A stretch of 64,000 bases of DNA, from NCBI RefSeq assembly GCF_965219715.1, contig NZ_OZ244785.1:1240001-1304000 (forward strand), given 5' to 3'. Positions 15,513-24,928 of this stretch are shown here, piece after piece. Positions within the stretch are counted from its first letter, which is position 1; every line of letters begins with the position of its first letter. Source of the DNA: Bacterioplanoides sp965219715 (GTDB lineage: Bacteria; Pseudomonadota; Gammaproteobacteria; Pseudomonadales; Oceanobacteraceae). A program made the position numbers and the translations under genes. A model generated the notes under the pieces. That model worked only from the letters and a program-made list of their open reading frames with translations. It did no database searches and was not told where the DNA came from.

Positions 15513-15991
15513 AATTTCTGACCTTTTTCTTCACTGACTGCAGCAGCTTTTAATTTTTCCAGCCGCGCTTTTTCTTCATCACTTAAAGGTTTGCTGCCAC
15601 CCGATTTATGACCACGACGAATCAGTACAATAATCAATAAACCAAAACCGAAAATAATCGCAGGCCCGTACCACAGCAATAAGGTATTGGCGCGAACCGG
15701 CGGGTTATAACGAACAAAATCACCGTAGCGATCTACCATATAGCCAACCACTTCATCATCGCTTTTACCCTGCTGCAACAACTCGTAAACCTTGTCACGC
15801 ATATCCCGGGCAACCGGCGCATTGGAATCCGCCAGATTCTGGTTCTGACATTTCGGGCAGCGCAGGTCTTCAGCTAACTGATTAAAACGTTCAGTATCCT
15901 GCTGGTTATCAAACGGGTATTTATGGCCTTCGACGACCGCAAAACTCAACGCGCTCAGAAATAACGAACAACACAAAAACAACACTTTCAT
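15509..15991 (-). CDS. ccmH: Cytochrome c maturation protein CcmH
   Basis: 160 residues. Periplasmic thiol oxidoreductase that reduces apocytochrome c before haem attachment. It has a signal/anchor sequence at 1-20. The redox motif LRCPKCQNQNLADSN (about 43-57) is the exact CcmH/NrfF signature. A membrane helix lies at about 104-124 (LLLWYGPAIIFGFGLLIIVLI), with a short cytoplasmic tail. This is the short CcmH type with a separate CcmI gene, as in Pseudomonas. It overlaps ccmI by 4 bases and follows ccmG by 9 bases. Confidence 0.96.
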   Translation of the reverse strand: MKVLFLCCSLFLSALSFAVVEGHKYPFDNQQDTERFNQLAEDLRCPKCQNQNLADSNAPVARDMRDKVYELLQQGKSDDEVVGYMVDRYGDFVRYNPPVRANTLLLWYGPAIIFGFGLLIIVLIRRGHKSGGSKPLSDEEKARLEKLKAAAVSEEKGQKL

Positions 15992-16000
15992 ATCGCTCTC

Positions 16001-16522
16001 CTATTGCATCGCATCAAACTTGGGTTTCAGTTTTTGCCACACCCGCGGATTTAAATCGCCAATGTGTTTCGCCCGGATAATCCCTTCACTGTCCACCAGG
16101 AAGGTCTCCGGCGCGCCATAGACCCCTAAATCCAGACCAAGCTTGCCGTCCGGGTCAGACACATTAAATTCATAAGGGTTGCCATAAGCTGCGAGCCATT
16201 GCTTGGCTTTAAAGTCGTCGTCTTTGTAATTCACACCAATAATGCGAATCCCCTGACTTGCCAGCGTGTTCAGAAACTCATGTTCGGCTTTACAGGTCGG
16301 GCACCAGGTTGCCCAGACATTCACCAGCATCGGCTGACCGTTAAGACTGGTAGCCGAAATTTCGGCACCACTTTCCAGAGCCTTGGTAGCAAATTCCGGA
16401 AACGGCTTACCAATTAACGGCGAAGGCAAAACGTCTTTATCTTCTTTACCCAGGCCGATCCAGAACAGAACGCCCATGGCGATAAAAATCCCCAGGGGAA
16501 TAAATAACAAGGCGCGATTCAT
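16001..16522 (-). CDS. ccmG: Thiol:disulfide interchange protein CcmG/DsbE
   Basis: 173 residues. Membrane-tethered thioredoxin-fold protein that passes reductant to CcmH and apocytochrome c. The N-terminal anchor is at 5-25 (LLFIPLGIFIAMGVLFWIGLG). The active site WATWCPTC lies at about residues 70-77. The cis-Pro loop YGAPETFLVD is typical of CcmG. It overlaps ccmF by 4 bases (ATGA), which implies translational coupling. Confidence 0.96.
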   Translation of the reverse strand: MNRALLFIPLGIFIAMGVLFWIGLGKEDKDVLPSPLIGKPFPEFATKALESGAEISATSLNGQPMLVNVWATWCPTCKAEHEFLNTLASQGIRIIGVNYKDDDFKAKQWLAAYGNPYEFNVSDPDGKLGLDLGVYGAPETFLVDSEGIIRAKHIGDLNPRVWQKLKPKFDAMQ

Positions 16523-18531
16523 GCGTTCTGCTCCTGTAACTCGGCGGATTTATCATCAGCGGCACTCACTTGCTTCTGCTGACGACGGCCTTTTTTCAGA
16601 CGATAACGTTTATCCATAATGGCCATCAGTCCACCCAGCGACATAAAGATGGCTCCCAGCCAAACCCAGCGCATAAAAGGTTTTACCTGTAACCGCATGC
16701 CCCAGGCACCATTTTGCAACGGCTCCCCCATGGAGACATACACATCGCGCCAAAGATTCACATCGATTTCAGCTTCTGTCATGACGGTGCCACGAGCGGT
16801 GTAACGACGTTTTTCCGGAGTCATCGTATCGACCAACTTGTCGCCATCGTAAACCTTAAAACGGGTTGCCTGAGAGGTGTAGTTTGGCCCCTGAATCTGG
16901 CCACTTTCGACGAACTCAAAACGATAGCCGGCAAATTCCGCGGACTCACCCGGAGACAAGCGCACCGATTTTTCGACACTGTAATTGGCAACCAGAGTGA
17001 CACCAATCACACTGATACCAACACCGATATGCGCAACTACCATCCCCAGGTAGCTCAGACCTAATTTTGGAATACGGGAAATCTGACCGCGGGATTTTTT
17101 CCAGACATCCCATTTGGTGGCAGCAATGACCCAGAGCGCAACCGCCATTCCCATCACTACCTGCCAGTTCATGTCGCTGGCCATCAGTAATGGCGTGGCA
17201 AATGCCAGTAACACAGCAATAACAAAGGCGGCCGTTAATTCTTTGCGTAAACGTTGCAGACTGTCAGCCTTCCAGCGCGACATAGCGCCAAGGCCAATCA
17301 GGAAACTCAGCAGCACCGATAACGGCACAAACATGGTGTTGAACCAAGCAGCGCCTACTGAAATTTTCCCCATACCCATAAAGTCGATAATCAGCGGATA
17401 AAGCGTGCCTAATAAAATTGCAAAAGCCGCTACCAACAGCACCAGGTTATTCGCCAACAAAGCACTCTCACGTGAAATCCATTGATAACGACCCACAGAA
17501 GCAACGGTTGGTGCTTTTAGCGCGTATAACAACAATGAACCGCCAACACAGATTCCCAGCAGTGCGAGAATAAACACACCCCGTTCCGGATCGGACGCAA
17601 ATGCGTGCACCGAAGTTAATACTCCGGAACGCACCAGGAACGTCCCTAATAAACTCAGCGAGAAAGCAAAAATGGCTAATAACACGGTCCAGCTTTTGAA
17701 CAGACCGCGCTTTTCAGTTACTGCCAGCGAGTGAATTAATGCTGTCGCCACTAGCCACGGCATAAGCGACGCATTTTCAACCGGGTCCCAGAACCACCAG
17801 CCGCCCCAGCCAAGCTCGTAATACGCCCACCAGCTACCGAGCGCGATCCCCAGAGTCAGGAAGATCCAGGCAGCCACCGTCCACGGACGAGACCAACGCG
17901 CCCAGGCAGCATCCAGACGACCGCCCATTAGCGCCGCCAGAGCAAAAGCAAAAGCGACCGACAGACCGACATAACCCATATACAGAGTTGGCGGATGTAC
18001 GATCAGACCAAAATCCTGTAACAGCGGATTCAGATCGCCACCTTCACGCGGCGGTGACGGCAGAATACGTTCGAACGGATTGGAGGTTTCCAGCGTAAAC
18101 AGGATAAAACCAACTGAAATCATGCCCATGATCGACAATACCCGGGCGACCATATCTAACGGCAGAGATTTACTGAACCAGGCAACCGCCAGGCCCCAAC
18201 AACCTAACATCGCAACCCATAACAACAACGAACCTTCGTGGGCGCCCCACACGGCACTGACCTTGTAGGCCGTTGGTAATGCAGTATTGGAGTTTGCAGC
18301 GACGTAGGCCACAGAGAAGTCATCGATCACAAAGCTGTAGGTCAGAGCCACCAGGCTCACCACCAGAAACAACGCCTGTCCGGTGGCTAACGGTCGGGCA
18401 TAGGCCATCAGCCACTCGCGCCGGGCAGTCACACCAACCAACGGTACGATTACCTGAAATACAGCAACTACTAAGGCCAGAATTAACGCAAGTTGGCCAA
18501 ACTCAGGAGCAATAGCCTGAAACTCTGTCAT
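16519..18531 (-). CDS. ccmF: Haem lyase CcmF
   Basis: 670 residues, the usual size. Polytopic inner-membrane protein with about 15 helices. It is the catalytic subunit that transfers haem from holo-CcmE to apocytochrome c. The tryptophan-rich WWD motif is visible at about 235-255 (GWGGWWFWDPVENASLMPW). Conserved histidines flank it (VWGAHEGSLLLW, LIVHPPTLYMGY, VAHIGVGI). A large periplasmic domain spans about 525-610. ATG 18531 is 9 bases after ccmE. Confidence 0.97.
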   Translation of the reverse strand: MTEFQAIAPEFGQLALILALVVAVFQVIVPLVGVTARREWLMAYARPLATGQALFLVVSLVALTYSFVIDDFSVAYVAANSNTALPTAYKVSAVWGAHEGSLLLWVAMLGCWGLAVAWFSKSLPLDMVARVLSIMGMISVGFILFTLETSNPFERILPSPPREGGDLNPLLQDFGLIVHPPTLYMGYVGLSVAFAFALAALMGGRLDAAWARWSRPWTVAAWIFLTLGIALGSWWAYYELGWGGWWFWDPVENASLMPWLVATALIHSLAVTEKRGLFKSWTVLLAIFAFSLSLLGTFLVRSGVLTSVHAFASDPERGVFILALLGICVGGSLLLYALKAPTVASVGRYQWISRESALLANNLVLLVAAFAILLGTLYPLIIDFMGMGKISVGAAWFNTMFVPLSVLLSFLIGLGAMSRWKADSLQRLRKELTAAFVIAVLLAFATPLLMASDMNWQVVMGMAVALWVIAATKWDVWKKSRGQISRIPKLGLSYLGMVVAHIGVGISVIGVTLVANYSVEKSVRLSPGESAEFAGYRFEFVESGQIQGPNYTSQATRFKVYDGDKLVDTMTPEKRRYTARGTVMTEAEIDVNLWRDVYVSMGEPLQNGAWGMRLQVKPFMRWVWLGAIFMSLGGLMAIMDKRYRLKKGRRQQKQVSAADDKSAELQEQNA

Positions 18532-18540
18532 GGGAATGCC

Positions 18541-19002
18541 TTATTCACGAGCCGAATTAATTGCCTGCACACCATCAACGTGTGCTTTTTCCAGGGCTTC
18601 CTTGACCTCAGGTGGCATGTAGTTTTCATCGTGCTTAGCCAGCACTTCGGAAGCCTGGAATACGCCTTGCTCATCGAGCTTGCCCAGCGCCACAATGCCC
18701 TGCCCCTCACGGAACAAGTCCGGCAGAATGCCTTCGTAAAAAATCGGTACTTCGGCGGCACCATCCGTCACTTTGAATAAAACTCCCAGACCGTCTTCTT
18801 CCCGTTCTACCGAGCCTTCAACAACCAGGCCACCAGCACGCATGGTACGGCCTACAGGCGCTTCACCATTGGCGATCTGAGTAGGCGTCAAAAACAAATT
18901 GATATTCTGACTGAGTGAATACATCAGCAGGCCAACGGCACTGCCAATTCCCAATACCATAAAGATAATCAGGGTTAAGCGTTTTTTACGCTGTGGGTGC
19001 AT
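18541..19002 (-). CDS. ccmE: Haem chaperone CcmE
   Basis: 153 residues from the ATG at 19002, which follows AGGTGGAG. The frame is open to 19047, but that would add a non-conserved leader inside ccmD. A single membrane anchor (LIIFMVLGIGSAVGLLMYSL) is followed by an OB-fold periplasmic domain. The haem-binding motif LAKHDENYMPPE contains the His that bonds the haem vinyl group and the downstream Tyr. It overlaps the end of ccmD by 17 bases. Confidence 0.95.
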   Translation of the reverse strand: MHPQRKKRLTLIIFMVLGIGSAVGLLMYSLSQNINLFLTPTQIANGEAPVGRTMRAGGLVVEGSVEREEDGLGVLFKVTDGAAEVPIFYEGILPDLFREGQGIVALGKLDEQGVFQASEVLAKHDENYMPPEVKEALEKAHVDGVQAINSARE

Positions 19003-19207
19003 CGTTACTCTCCACCTGGCTTTTTTTAGCAGAACGGGCGCGCTCACGGCGTAAACGCTGGCTCTGTTCTTTTATTAATTTACGTCGGGCGATCACGGGC
19101 GCCATAACGTTAAACAGAATGATGGCTGCGGTTAAACCGTAAGCCAACCAGACATAAAAACCATGGCCACCCATGGCGATAAATTCAGCAAAACTGTCGA
19201 ACTGCAT
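18986..19207 (-). CDS. ccmD: Haem exporter accessory protein CcmD
   Basis: 73 residues. A single membrane helix (FYVWLAYGLTAAIILFNVMAP) is followed by a very basic cytoplasmic tail, as in CcmD. CcmD helps release holo-CcmE from the CcmABC complex. Its ATG overlaps the ccmC stop by one base. Confidence 0.92.
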   Translation of the reverse strand: MQFDSFAEFIAMGGHGFYVWLAYGLTAAIILFNVMAPVIARRKLIKEQSQRLRRERARSAKKSQVESNDAPTA

Positions 19208-19953
19208 CAGGACTCCAGAATCTTCTTAACCCAGCTGCGCTTGCGTTCGTGCAGCAAAATTTCATTACGGGTACGTAACACCACTAGCAGCACAAAAAAC
19301 GCATACACAGCAACAATCATAATCAGCAGAGGGATTAACATTTCCGTTGCCATACTGGGCTTTTCAGTCAGTGTTATCGTGGCCGGTTGATGCAGCGTGT
19401 TCCACCACTCCACCGAGTATTTGATGATCGGAATATTGACCAGCCCCACCAGAGATAAAATCGCTGCGGCCTTATGGCCACTTTCTTCTGATTCCATCGC
19501 CTGCTGGATTGCCATCGCGCCAAAATACAAAAACAGCAACAGCAACATCGAGGTTAAACGTGCATCCCAAACCCACCAGGTGCCCCAGGTTGGCTTGCCC
19601 CAGATCGCACCGGTCAGCAATGCAATCAGGCAGAAGCTGGCACCAATGGGGGCAATGGTTTTGGCAACCCAGGCCGCCATTTTCATACGCCACACCAGAA
19701 ACACAGCGCCGGCAACCGCCATCATCATATAAGCGCTCTGGGCCAGAATTGCTGCCGGAACATGGATATAGATAATCCGGAAACTATTGCCCTGCTGATA
19801 GTCTGCCGGAGCATAAGCCAGCCCCCAAACCAGGCCAACAGCAGCACCAATAACAGAAACGGCTAACAGCCAAGGAATCCACTTCTCGGTAATTTCATAA
19901 AACCACTTGGGCGAACCCAGGCGATGATAAAGACGAACCAGCCACTGCCACAT
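19207..19953 (-). CDS. ccmC: Haem delivery protein CcmC
   Basis: 248 residues, six membrane helices. It loads haem onto CcmE. The WWD signature GTWWVWDARLTS is at about 123-134. Haem-ligand-type histidines occur in YIHVPAAI and ALHQP-like TLHQPATI. It follows ccmB by 23 bases and is coupled to ccmD by a TGATG overlap. Confidence 0.96.
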   Translation of the reverse strand: MWQWLVRLYHRLGSPKWFYEITEKWIPWLLAVSVIGAAVGLVWGLAYAPADYQQGNSFRIIYIHVPAAILAQSAYMMMAVAGAVFLVWRMKMAAWVAKTIAPIGASFCLIALLTGAIWGKPTWGTWWVWDARLTSMLLLLFLYFGAMAIQQAMESEESGHKAAAILSLVGLVNIPIIKYSVEWWNTLHQPATITLTEKPSMATEMLIPLLIMIVAVYAFFVLLVVLRTRNEILLHERKRSWVKKILES

Positions 19954-19976
19954 ATCTCATCCAATCCGGTAAATCA

Positions 19977-20645
19977 TTAACGCGATAAATTCAGCTTTAA
20001 TGCCGCCGCCACGGCAAAAGGAGTCAGACACATGGCCAGTGCCAGAATTGCCCCCAGAAAACCAATCTGTCCATTGTAATCCATCCCTATCCCGGCGTGG
20101 TAAACCGCACTGGCGGCAAATATCAGCACCGGGATATAAAGCGGCAGGATCAACAGACTCAGTAACAAACCACCACTGCGAACGCCAGCAGTGAGCGCAG
20201 CGCCTACAGCGCCTAATAAACTTAATACCGGGGTTCCGATCGCCAGGCTGACCAGCAAAGCAAGGTACGCTTCTTCAGGCAGATTCAGCATCAGCCCCAA
20301 TACCGGCGCCATGATTGTTAGCGGCAAGCCACTGATGCACCAATGCACCAGTGCTTTGCCCAGCGCCATGGCGTATAACGATTCGCCCGATGCCAGCCAC
20401 TGCTCCAATGAGCCGTCTTCGACATCGGCCTTAAACAAGGCGTCCAGCGATAACAAGGTAGCTAACAACGCAGCAACCCAGATAACACCACCGGCAATCT
20501 TGCCCAAAAATTTCGGATCAGGGTCGACAGCCAACGGAAACAGCGCCGCAACCATCAGAAAAAACATCAACGGATTGAGCCACTCACCCGGATTACGGGC
20601 AGCAAGCAGAAAATCACGTTTTACCGTCGCCAGAACCAGGCTCAT
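19977..20645 (-). CDS. ccmB: Haem exporter subunit CcmB
   Basis: 222 residues from ATG 20645, which has AGGTGG five bases upstream; a GTG nine bases earlier (20654) is also possible. Six-helix ABC permease partner of CcmA. Family marks are the N-terminal RDFLLAARNPGEWLNPLMFF, then LDALFKADVEDGSLEQWL and PLTIMAPVLGLML. Together with CcmA it powers release of holo-CcmE. Confidence 0.95.
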   Translation of the reverse strand: MSLVLATVKRDFLLAARNPGEWLNPLMFFLMVAALFPLAVDPDPKFLGKIAGGVIWVAALLATLLSLDALFKADVEDGSLEQWLASGESLYAMALGKALVHWCISGLPLTIMAPVLGLMLNLPEEAYLALLVSLAIGTPVLSLLGAVGAALTAGVRSGGLLLSLLILPLYIPVLIFAASAVYHAGIGMDYNGQIGFLGAILALAMCLTPFAVAAALKLNLSR

Positions 20646-20668
20646 TGCGGCCACCTGCTTGTCATGAG

Positions 20669-21322
20669 CTAAATTCTCCCCAATTCCAGCTGACGCAGGG
20701 ACGCAATGTTTTCCAATGCGTGGTGCGATGTAATAACAACACTTCCCTGGCTCTCCACATGCTGCTGAAGCCGGCCTTCAAGCCAGGCAACGCCAGCTTT
20801 GTCCAGAGCGGTAAAAGGTTCATCAAGAATCCACAGCGGCATCGGTCCAACACCACTCTCGGCCAATGCCAGCCTGGCCAGACCAACACGTCGCTGCTGA
20901 CCAGCCGATAATTGCTGACACGGAGTCTGCTCGTAACCGTAAAGCTGCACTTCATCCAGCGCCTGCCACAAGTCATCTTCCGATACCTGCCAGGCAGCCG
21001 TTAACCAACGCAGATTCTCAATTGGGGTCAGGGCTTTTTTAACTGCAGATAAGTGGCCCATGTATAAACGTTGCTGGGCATACTCGCTGTAAACATCAAT
21101 CAGGTTATTACCCTGCCAGATCAACTCACCGTCATAATCGCGATTGAGCCCGGCCAACAACCGCAGCAAGGTGGTTTTACCGGCACCGTTCGGGCCGACC
21201 AGCTGAAGTAATTCACCATTGCCTAATTGCAGATCCAGGCCTTCAAACAGCACACGATCGTCGCGCTCGCAATAGAGCTGACGTGCCTGTAAATCGATGT
21301 TGTGGCTGCCTGGGGCGGTCAT
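20669..21322 (-). CDS. ccmA: Haem exporter ATP-binding subunit CcmA
   Basis: 217 residues, first gene of the ccm operon. Walker A GPNGAGKTTLL is at about 39-49, signature LSAGQQRR at about 139-146, Walker B LWILDEPF and switch His in ITSHH. The length matches CcmA. It couples ATP hydrolysis to release of haem-loaded CcmE. Confidence 0.96.
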   Translation of the reverse strand: MTAPGSHNIDLQARQLYCERDDRVLFEGLDLQLGNGELLQLVGPNGAGKTTLLRLLAGLNRDYDGELIWQGNNLIDVYSEYAQQRLYMGHLSAVKKALTPIENLRWLTAAWQVSEDDLWQALDEVQLYGYEQTPCQQLSAGQQRRVGLARLALAESGVGPMPLWILDEPFTALDKAGVAWLEGRLQQHVESQGSVVITSHHALENIASLRQLELGRI

Positions 21323-21396
21323 ACAGACCCCTTATTGTTTATGGATAAATTGACTCATTTAACGCCGCTAAAACGCAAAAAAATCAAAGCGGGCGC

Positions 21397-21402
21397 ATTA
21401 TA
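21397..21402 (-). promoter_or_regulatory. Candidate -10 element of the ccm operon promoter
   Basis: On the minus strand TATAAT lies about 75 bases before the ccmA start, inside TTGTATATAATG, and is followed by a GC-rich discriminator. The -35 region is poor, so this is tentative. Confidence 0.4.
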
Positions 21403-21463
21403 TACAAATTCGCTCTTTAAGGACGAAGGCGCGCAAACTAACATGGGTAAAGATGAGTAAACC

Positions 21464-23497
21464 TTGGCCGATGTCAAAATTATGTCCGATGCACTGCCGT
21501 TAATTTCACTGAACACCCTGAATGCTGCACGTCTGAGTAGCCTTTCGGAATCCTCGCAGTTACGTACGCAGGAGATCACCGCACGGGTAGTTGATAGTGG
21601 AGAGCGCCCGAGTGATGGCCAGTATGAGGTCACACTGGAAGCGGACGGACGACAATTCAAGGTAGTCAGCGATCAACCGTTGCCCAAGGATGCGGAGCTG
21701 AAACTGCAGCTGTTAATTGCCAGCCAGAAATCACCAGAGAAGGCACAACCCGATAGCAGCTCCCCGCGCGATGCTGTACGAAGTCAGGCCCAGCAAGCAT
21801 CCAAAGACACACTGACCAAAGAAACGCTACCGAAAGAAATCGATGCAAAACAAACTGCTGTCAGCGACTCAGCAGCCAGAGAACTTATAAAAGAAACGGT
21901 AAAGCAGATTCGGGTGATTGCCATCGACAGCAGCAAAACAGAACAATCCGGCAAAATCACACCGGCATTACACGCCAATCAATCGGCCAAAATCGAAAGC
22001 AATCACTCGGAAGCCGATATCGCTGCCAACCTGAAGCGCCTCGCCGCCCTGCTGCAGCAATCCGAGCAAAAAGGTCAACCTCTCAACCTGGCGAAAGACA
22101 TCAGCACCCAGGACCTGAAACAATGGCTGGCGCAGAAACTGCCACTGATTCTGATTCAACCTGACAGAACCAACACAACCACCGCGCTGTATGAAAAAGG
22201 CAACCATACTGCACTGCAATCAGCTGCCAGCACAAGTCTGCAAGACCCGTTAATGGCCACAAATGGGCGTAACACTTCCCTGCTTCGCTTATTGCCAACC
22301 ATCCAACAACTATTAAATAAACCCGATGTCCCGTCTGCGGTAAAACAACAAATTAACCAATACCTGGCACAACTGACCAGCGCTACAGAGGCGACAGGCA
22401 GCCAACAACAAATTAATAACAGCGGTTTGAACTACGAAGCCAAATTAACCAAGTTATTGCTGCAGGTGGCACAAGGTGTTAATCAGCCAACAAAAACGCT
22501 TACTGATTCAGGTTCAGCAACTCAAACAACCAACTCTGCGACAAACTCCGCTGCTCCTCAGACAGCGTCCAGCTTGTTCCGGCAACTTTGGCAGCAAGGT
22601 AGCGCAACATCTGCACCTTCCACCGCGGCTCCCTTCACCACCGCCGCAACACCTACCTCATCAACACCGGCAGCTTCCCTATCAGAGTCACAGGCTAAAA
22701 CGGCAGAAGCAGGTACACAGGCATCTCGCGCAGGTATCGATACATCAGGTAACCAGAGCGTCAGCGACCTGCTGGCCGCCACCAAACAAAAGCTGGAATC
22801 AGCCCTGGCAACGGCCACCAGCAAGATAACGGGCAACAGTGACAGCACCGTTTTCTCCACCAGCCTCAGCCTGATGTCCGATCAGCTGCAGCAACTGCAA
22901 AACAGCGATCAGAAAGCCGTTCTCAGCAAAAGCCTGCAATTGTGGCTGAATCAGATCAACGCAACCCGGGCGGCCAACAACGAACCAGCACAGAATCTGC
23001 AACAACTCAGTGCGAACCTGCAAGAACGACTGCCGGAAGGTTTTCGACTATTGCAGGGGGCACTGGCTCAGATTGAACTGGAGCAAAGCCAGCGTTTGCA
23101 GCAATCACAAGACCAATGGCAACTGAATATCCCGCTTCTGGTGCGCCAGGACCAACAACTCAGTGAGGTGCGGATGCAGATATTTAAAGAGCAACCAGAG
23201 GACGATAAGACTGAGCAGAAGAAGCAAAAGCAGCGCTGGCGCATTCACCTGCATTTCGATCTGAAGCAGCTGGGTCCATTGGATGTTGAAGTTGATATGA
23301 CCTTACCGAAAATGGCAGCGACATTCTGGTCGACGCAGGCGTCAACATTGGCAGAATTGCAAAAACAGCTTCAGCCATTGCGCAGCAAACTCGCACAGCT
23401 GGGCGTTGACGTTGAAACGTTAAATGCCCGACATGGCCTCCTGGCAGAAACCCAACGCAACCATATTCAGACCAGCCTAGTAGATTTACATACCTGA
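21464..23497 (+). CDS. FliK-like flagellar hook-length control protein
   Basis: 677 residues from TTG 21464; ATG 21482 (671 residues) is an alternative and neither has a strong ribosome-binding site. The long middle (about 120-480) is low-complexity, rich in Gln, Thr, Ser and Ala, as in the molecular-ruler part of FliK. The C-terminal domain at about 560-660 (RWRIHLHFDLKQLGPLDVEVDM..STLAELQKQLQPLRSKLAQLGVD) matches the Flg_hook/FliK core that switches export specificity. It is divergent from ccmA and directly followed by an FlhB-C-like gene. No other flagellar genes lie in the window, so it may be an orphan paralogue of the main fliK. Confidence 0.82.
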   Translation: MADVKIMSDALPLISLNTLNAARLSSLSESSQLRTQEITARVVDSGERPSDGQYEVTLEADGRQFKVVSDQPLPKDAELKLQLLIASQKSPEKAQPDSSSPRDAVRSQAQQASKDTLTKETLPKEIDAKQTAVSDSAARELIKETVKQIRVIAIDSSKTEQSGKITPALHANQSAKIESNHSEADIAANLKRLAALLQQSEQKGQPLNLAKDISTQDLKQWLAQKLPLILIQPDRTNTTTALYEKGNHTALQSAASTSLQDPLMATNGRNTSLLRLLPTIQQLLNKPDVPSAVKQQINQYLAQLTSATEATGSQQQINNSGLNYEAKLTKLLLQVAQGVNQPTKTLTDSGSATQTTNSATNSAAPQTASSLFRQLWQQGSATSAPSTAAPFTTAATPTSSTPAASLSESQAKTAEAGTQASRAGIDTSGNQSVSDLLAATKQKLESALATATSKITGNSDSTVFSTSLSLMSDQLQQLQNSDQKAVLSKSLQLWLNQINATRAANNEPAQNLQQLSANLQERLPEGFRLLQGALAQIELEQSQRLQQSQDQWQLNIPLLVRQDQQLSEVRMQIFKEQPEDDKTEQKKQKQRWRIHLHFDLKQLGPLDVEVDMTLPKMAATFWSTQASTLAELQKQLQPLRSKLAQLGVDVETLNARHGLLAETQRNHIQTSLVDLHT

Positions 23498-23506
23498 GCC
23501 TTAACC

Positions 23507-23818
23507 ATGCAGCATGATTCCAACAATAAAACCTACGGCATTCCCGACTCCCTGTTTAGCGCCAGCGAAGCCATTGCTCTCAGCTATGACGGCCGTTCAG
23601 CGCCAACAGTCAGCGCCAAAGGCGAAGACGAGCTGGCTCAGGCAATTATCGGTCTGGCACTGCAACATGAAGTTCCTGTTTACGAAAATGCATCGCTGCT
23701 GCGCTGGCTTAGCCAACTGGATCTGGGCGATGAAATCCCCGAAAGCATGTATCAGGTGATTGCGGAAATTCTGGCGTTTGTTTACCAGCTGGAAGGAAAA
23801 AAGCCGGATACTGAATGA
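23507..23818 (+). CDS. FlhB C-terminal domain-like protein (FhlB)
   Basis: 103 residues, matching only the cytoplasmic domain of the FlhB/YscU/EscU export switch. AIALSYDGRSAPTVSAKGEDELAQ and HEVPVYENASLLRWL follow the FlhB-C pattern. The autocleaved NPTH loop is absent from the N-terminal side. It starts 9 bases after the fliK-like gene, so they are cotranscribed. In other bacteria such stand-alone FhlB proteins can partly substitute for FlhB-C. A role in flagellar export switching is inferred. Confidence 0.85.
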   Translation: MQHDSNNKTYGIPDSLFSASEAIALSYDGRSAPTVSAKGEDELAQAIIGLALQHEVPVYENASLLRWLSQLDLGDEIPESMYQVIAEILAFVYQLEGKKPDTE

Positions 23819-23880
23819 TCCGGCCAGATAAGACATCCGCCTGACTAAGAGACTAACAGGCGAAGGCTAACAGACAGTGG

Positions 23881-24561
23881 TTAACTGGCGGCAGCCTGTT
23901 GTACTCGTGTCTCGAGCGTCGAGCGCAGCGATATCAGCAAACTGCTGACATGAGACGTTACCATGTCCTGAGAAATCAGCTCGGTTTCAGCAACCAAACC
24001 TGGCAATGCCTGATAACGATAGGTATCAATCAAGCCGTGTAACGACGCGACCACAAACAGTGTCATTTGCTTCTGACGCGACTCTGGCTGATCCACCAGT
24101 TCAGGAATGGCATCCACCAGCAAGGTCTGCGCGTGCTGTTGCCATTCATCAACCAGCCTGCCCAGCTGATGCTGCACTTCCTGATCGGCGAGATCGGATT
24201 CTTCCAGGCTTAATAACGGCGGCTGAAACATCAGCTGATAGTAACCCGGAAAACGCTGGGCAAAGGCCACCAGGTTGCTGGCAAAACTCAGCAGTCCCTG
24301 TTGCGGGCTGTAACCCACACGCAATTGCTCATTAATATCAAGAAACGCCAATTCAAAACCGCGGCAACGGGTATGAATAAACAGCGACTCTTTATTCGGA
24401 AAATAGTTGTAAATGTTACTTGCCGTCATACCCAGCTGTGACGCCAACTTACGCATGGATAAATGATGAAAACCAACTTCCGCCATCACACTGGAAGCGC
24501 TATCCATGATTCGTTGACGTTGAGCGACAATTTCTTCCGCAGTGAACGGTTTCTTTGGCAT
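23881..24561 (-). CDS. TetR-family transcriptional regulator
   Basis: 226 residues. The TetR helix-turn-helix lies at about 8-55 (AEEIVAQRQRIMDSASSVM, HHLSMRKLASQLGMTASNIYNYFPNKESLF). A variable ligand-binding helical domain follows. AAGGTGAG precedes ATG 24561. It faces the hemN gene across a 367-base gap. TCACTAAAAC (24598-24607) and GTTTAGTGAAC (24697-24707) in that gap are inverse-related and could be binding sites. The ligand and targets are unknown. Confidence 0.93.
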   Translation of the reverse strand: MPKKPFTAEEIVAQRQRIMDSASSVMAEVGFHHLSMRKLASQLGMTASNIYNYFPNKESLFIHTRCRGFELAFLDINEQLRVGYSPQQGLLSFASNLVAFAQRFPGYYQLMFQPPLLSLEESDLADQEVQHQLGRLVDEWQQHAQTLLVDAIPELVDQPESRQKQMTLFVVASLHGLIDTYRYQALPGLVAETELISQDMVTSHVSSLLISLRSTLETRVQQAAAS

Positions 24562-24928
24562 CTCACCTTTCCCCTGTTACAGCTCTGTCAGTAAAACTCA
24601 CTAAAACAGAACGATATTTTAATTATCTTTACATGCGGCCATAAAACGACCGATTTTTACCAAAAGCAAGTTTCATATCGGCCAAATTGACTCAAAGTTT
24701 AGTGAACGACAGGAAAGGCATGGAATAAAAACCGCACCAGAGCTGGCGCGCCTGGAAATGTTAAAAGAAAGTAAAATTTTGAAAAATGACACGCCACCTG
24801 AAATCGCGCCTGGAACCTCGCCGCTCTTGACGTAGAACAAGGTCGACAAAAAACAAACATTTAAACTCTTCAGCCATTGATCAAAAGGCCGTCAGAGCCG
24901 TCCACTCAGCCCAATAAAAGAATCGACT
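24562..24928. other. Regulatory gap between tetR-type gene and hemN
   Basis: No gene fits here. It contains the inverse pair TCACTAAAAC / GTTTAGTGAAC about 100 bases apart. It also has a direct repeat CGCGCCTGGAA at 24747-24757 and 24805-24815. TTGATCAA near 24876 is only a compact palindrome and not the spaced FNR/Anr box expected before many hemN genes. Confidence 0.45.

Noticed and set aside
24870..24890. FNR/Anr box before hemN
   Set aside because: Only TTGATCAA is present, without the four-base spacer of a TTGAT-N4-ATCAA site.
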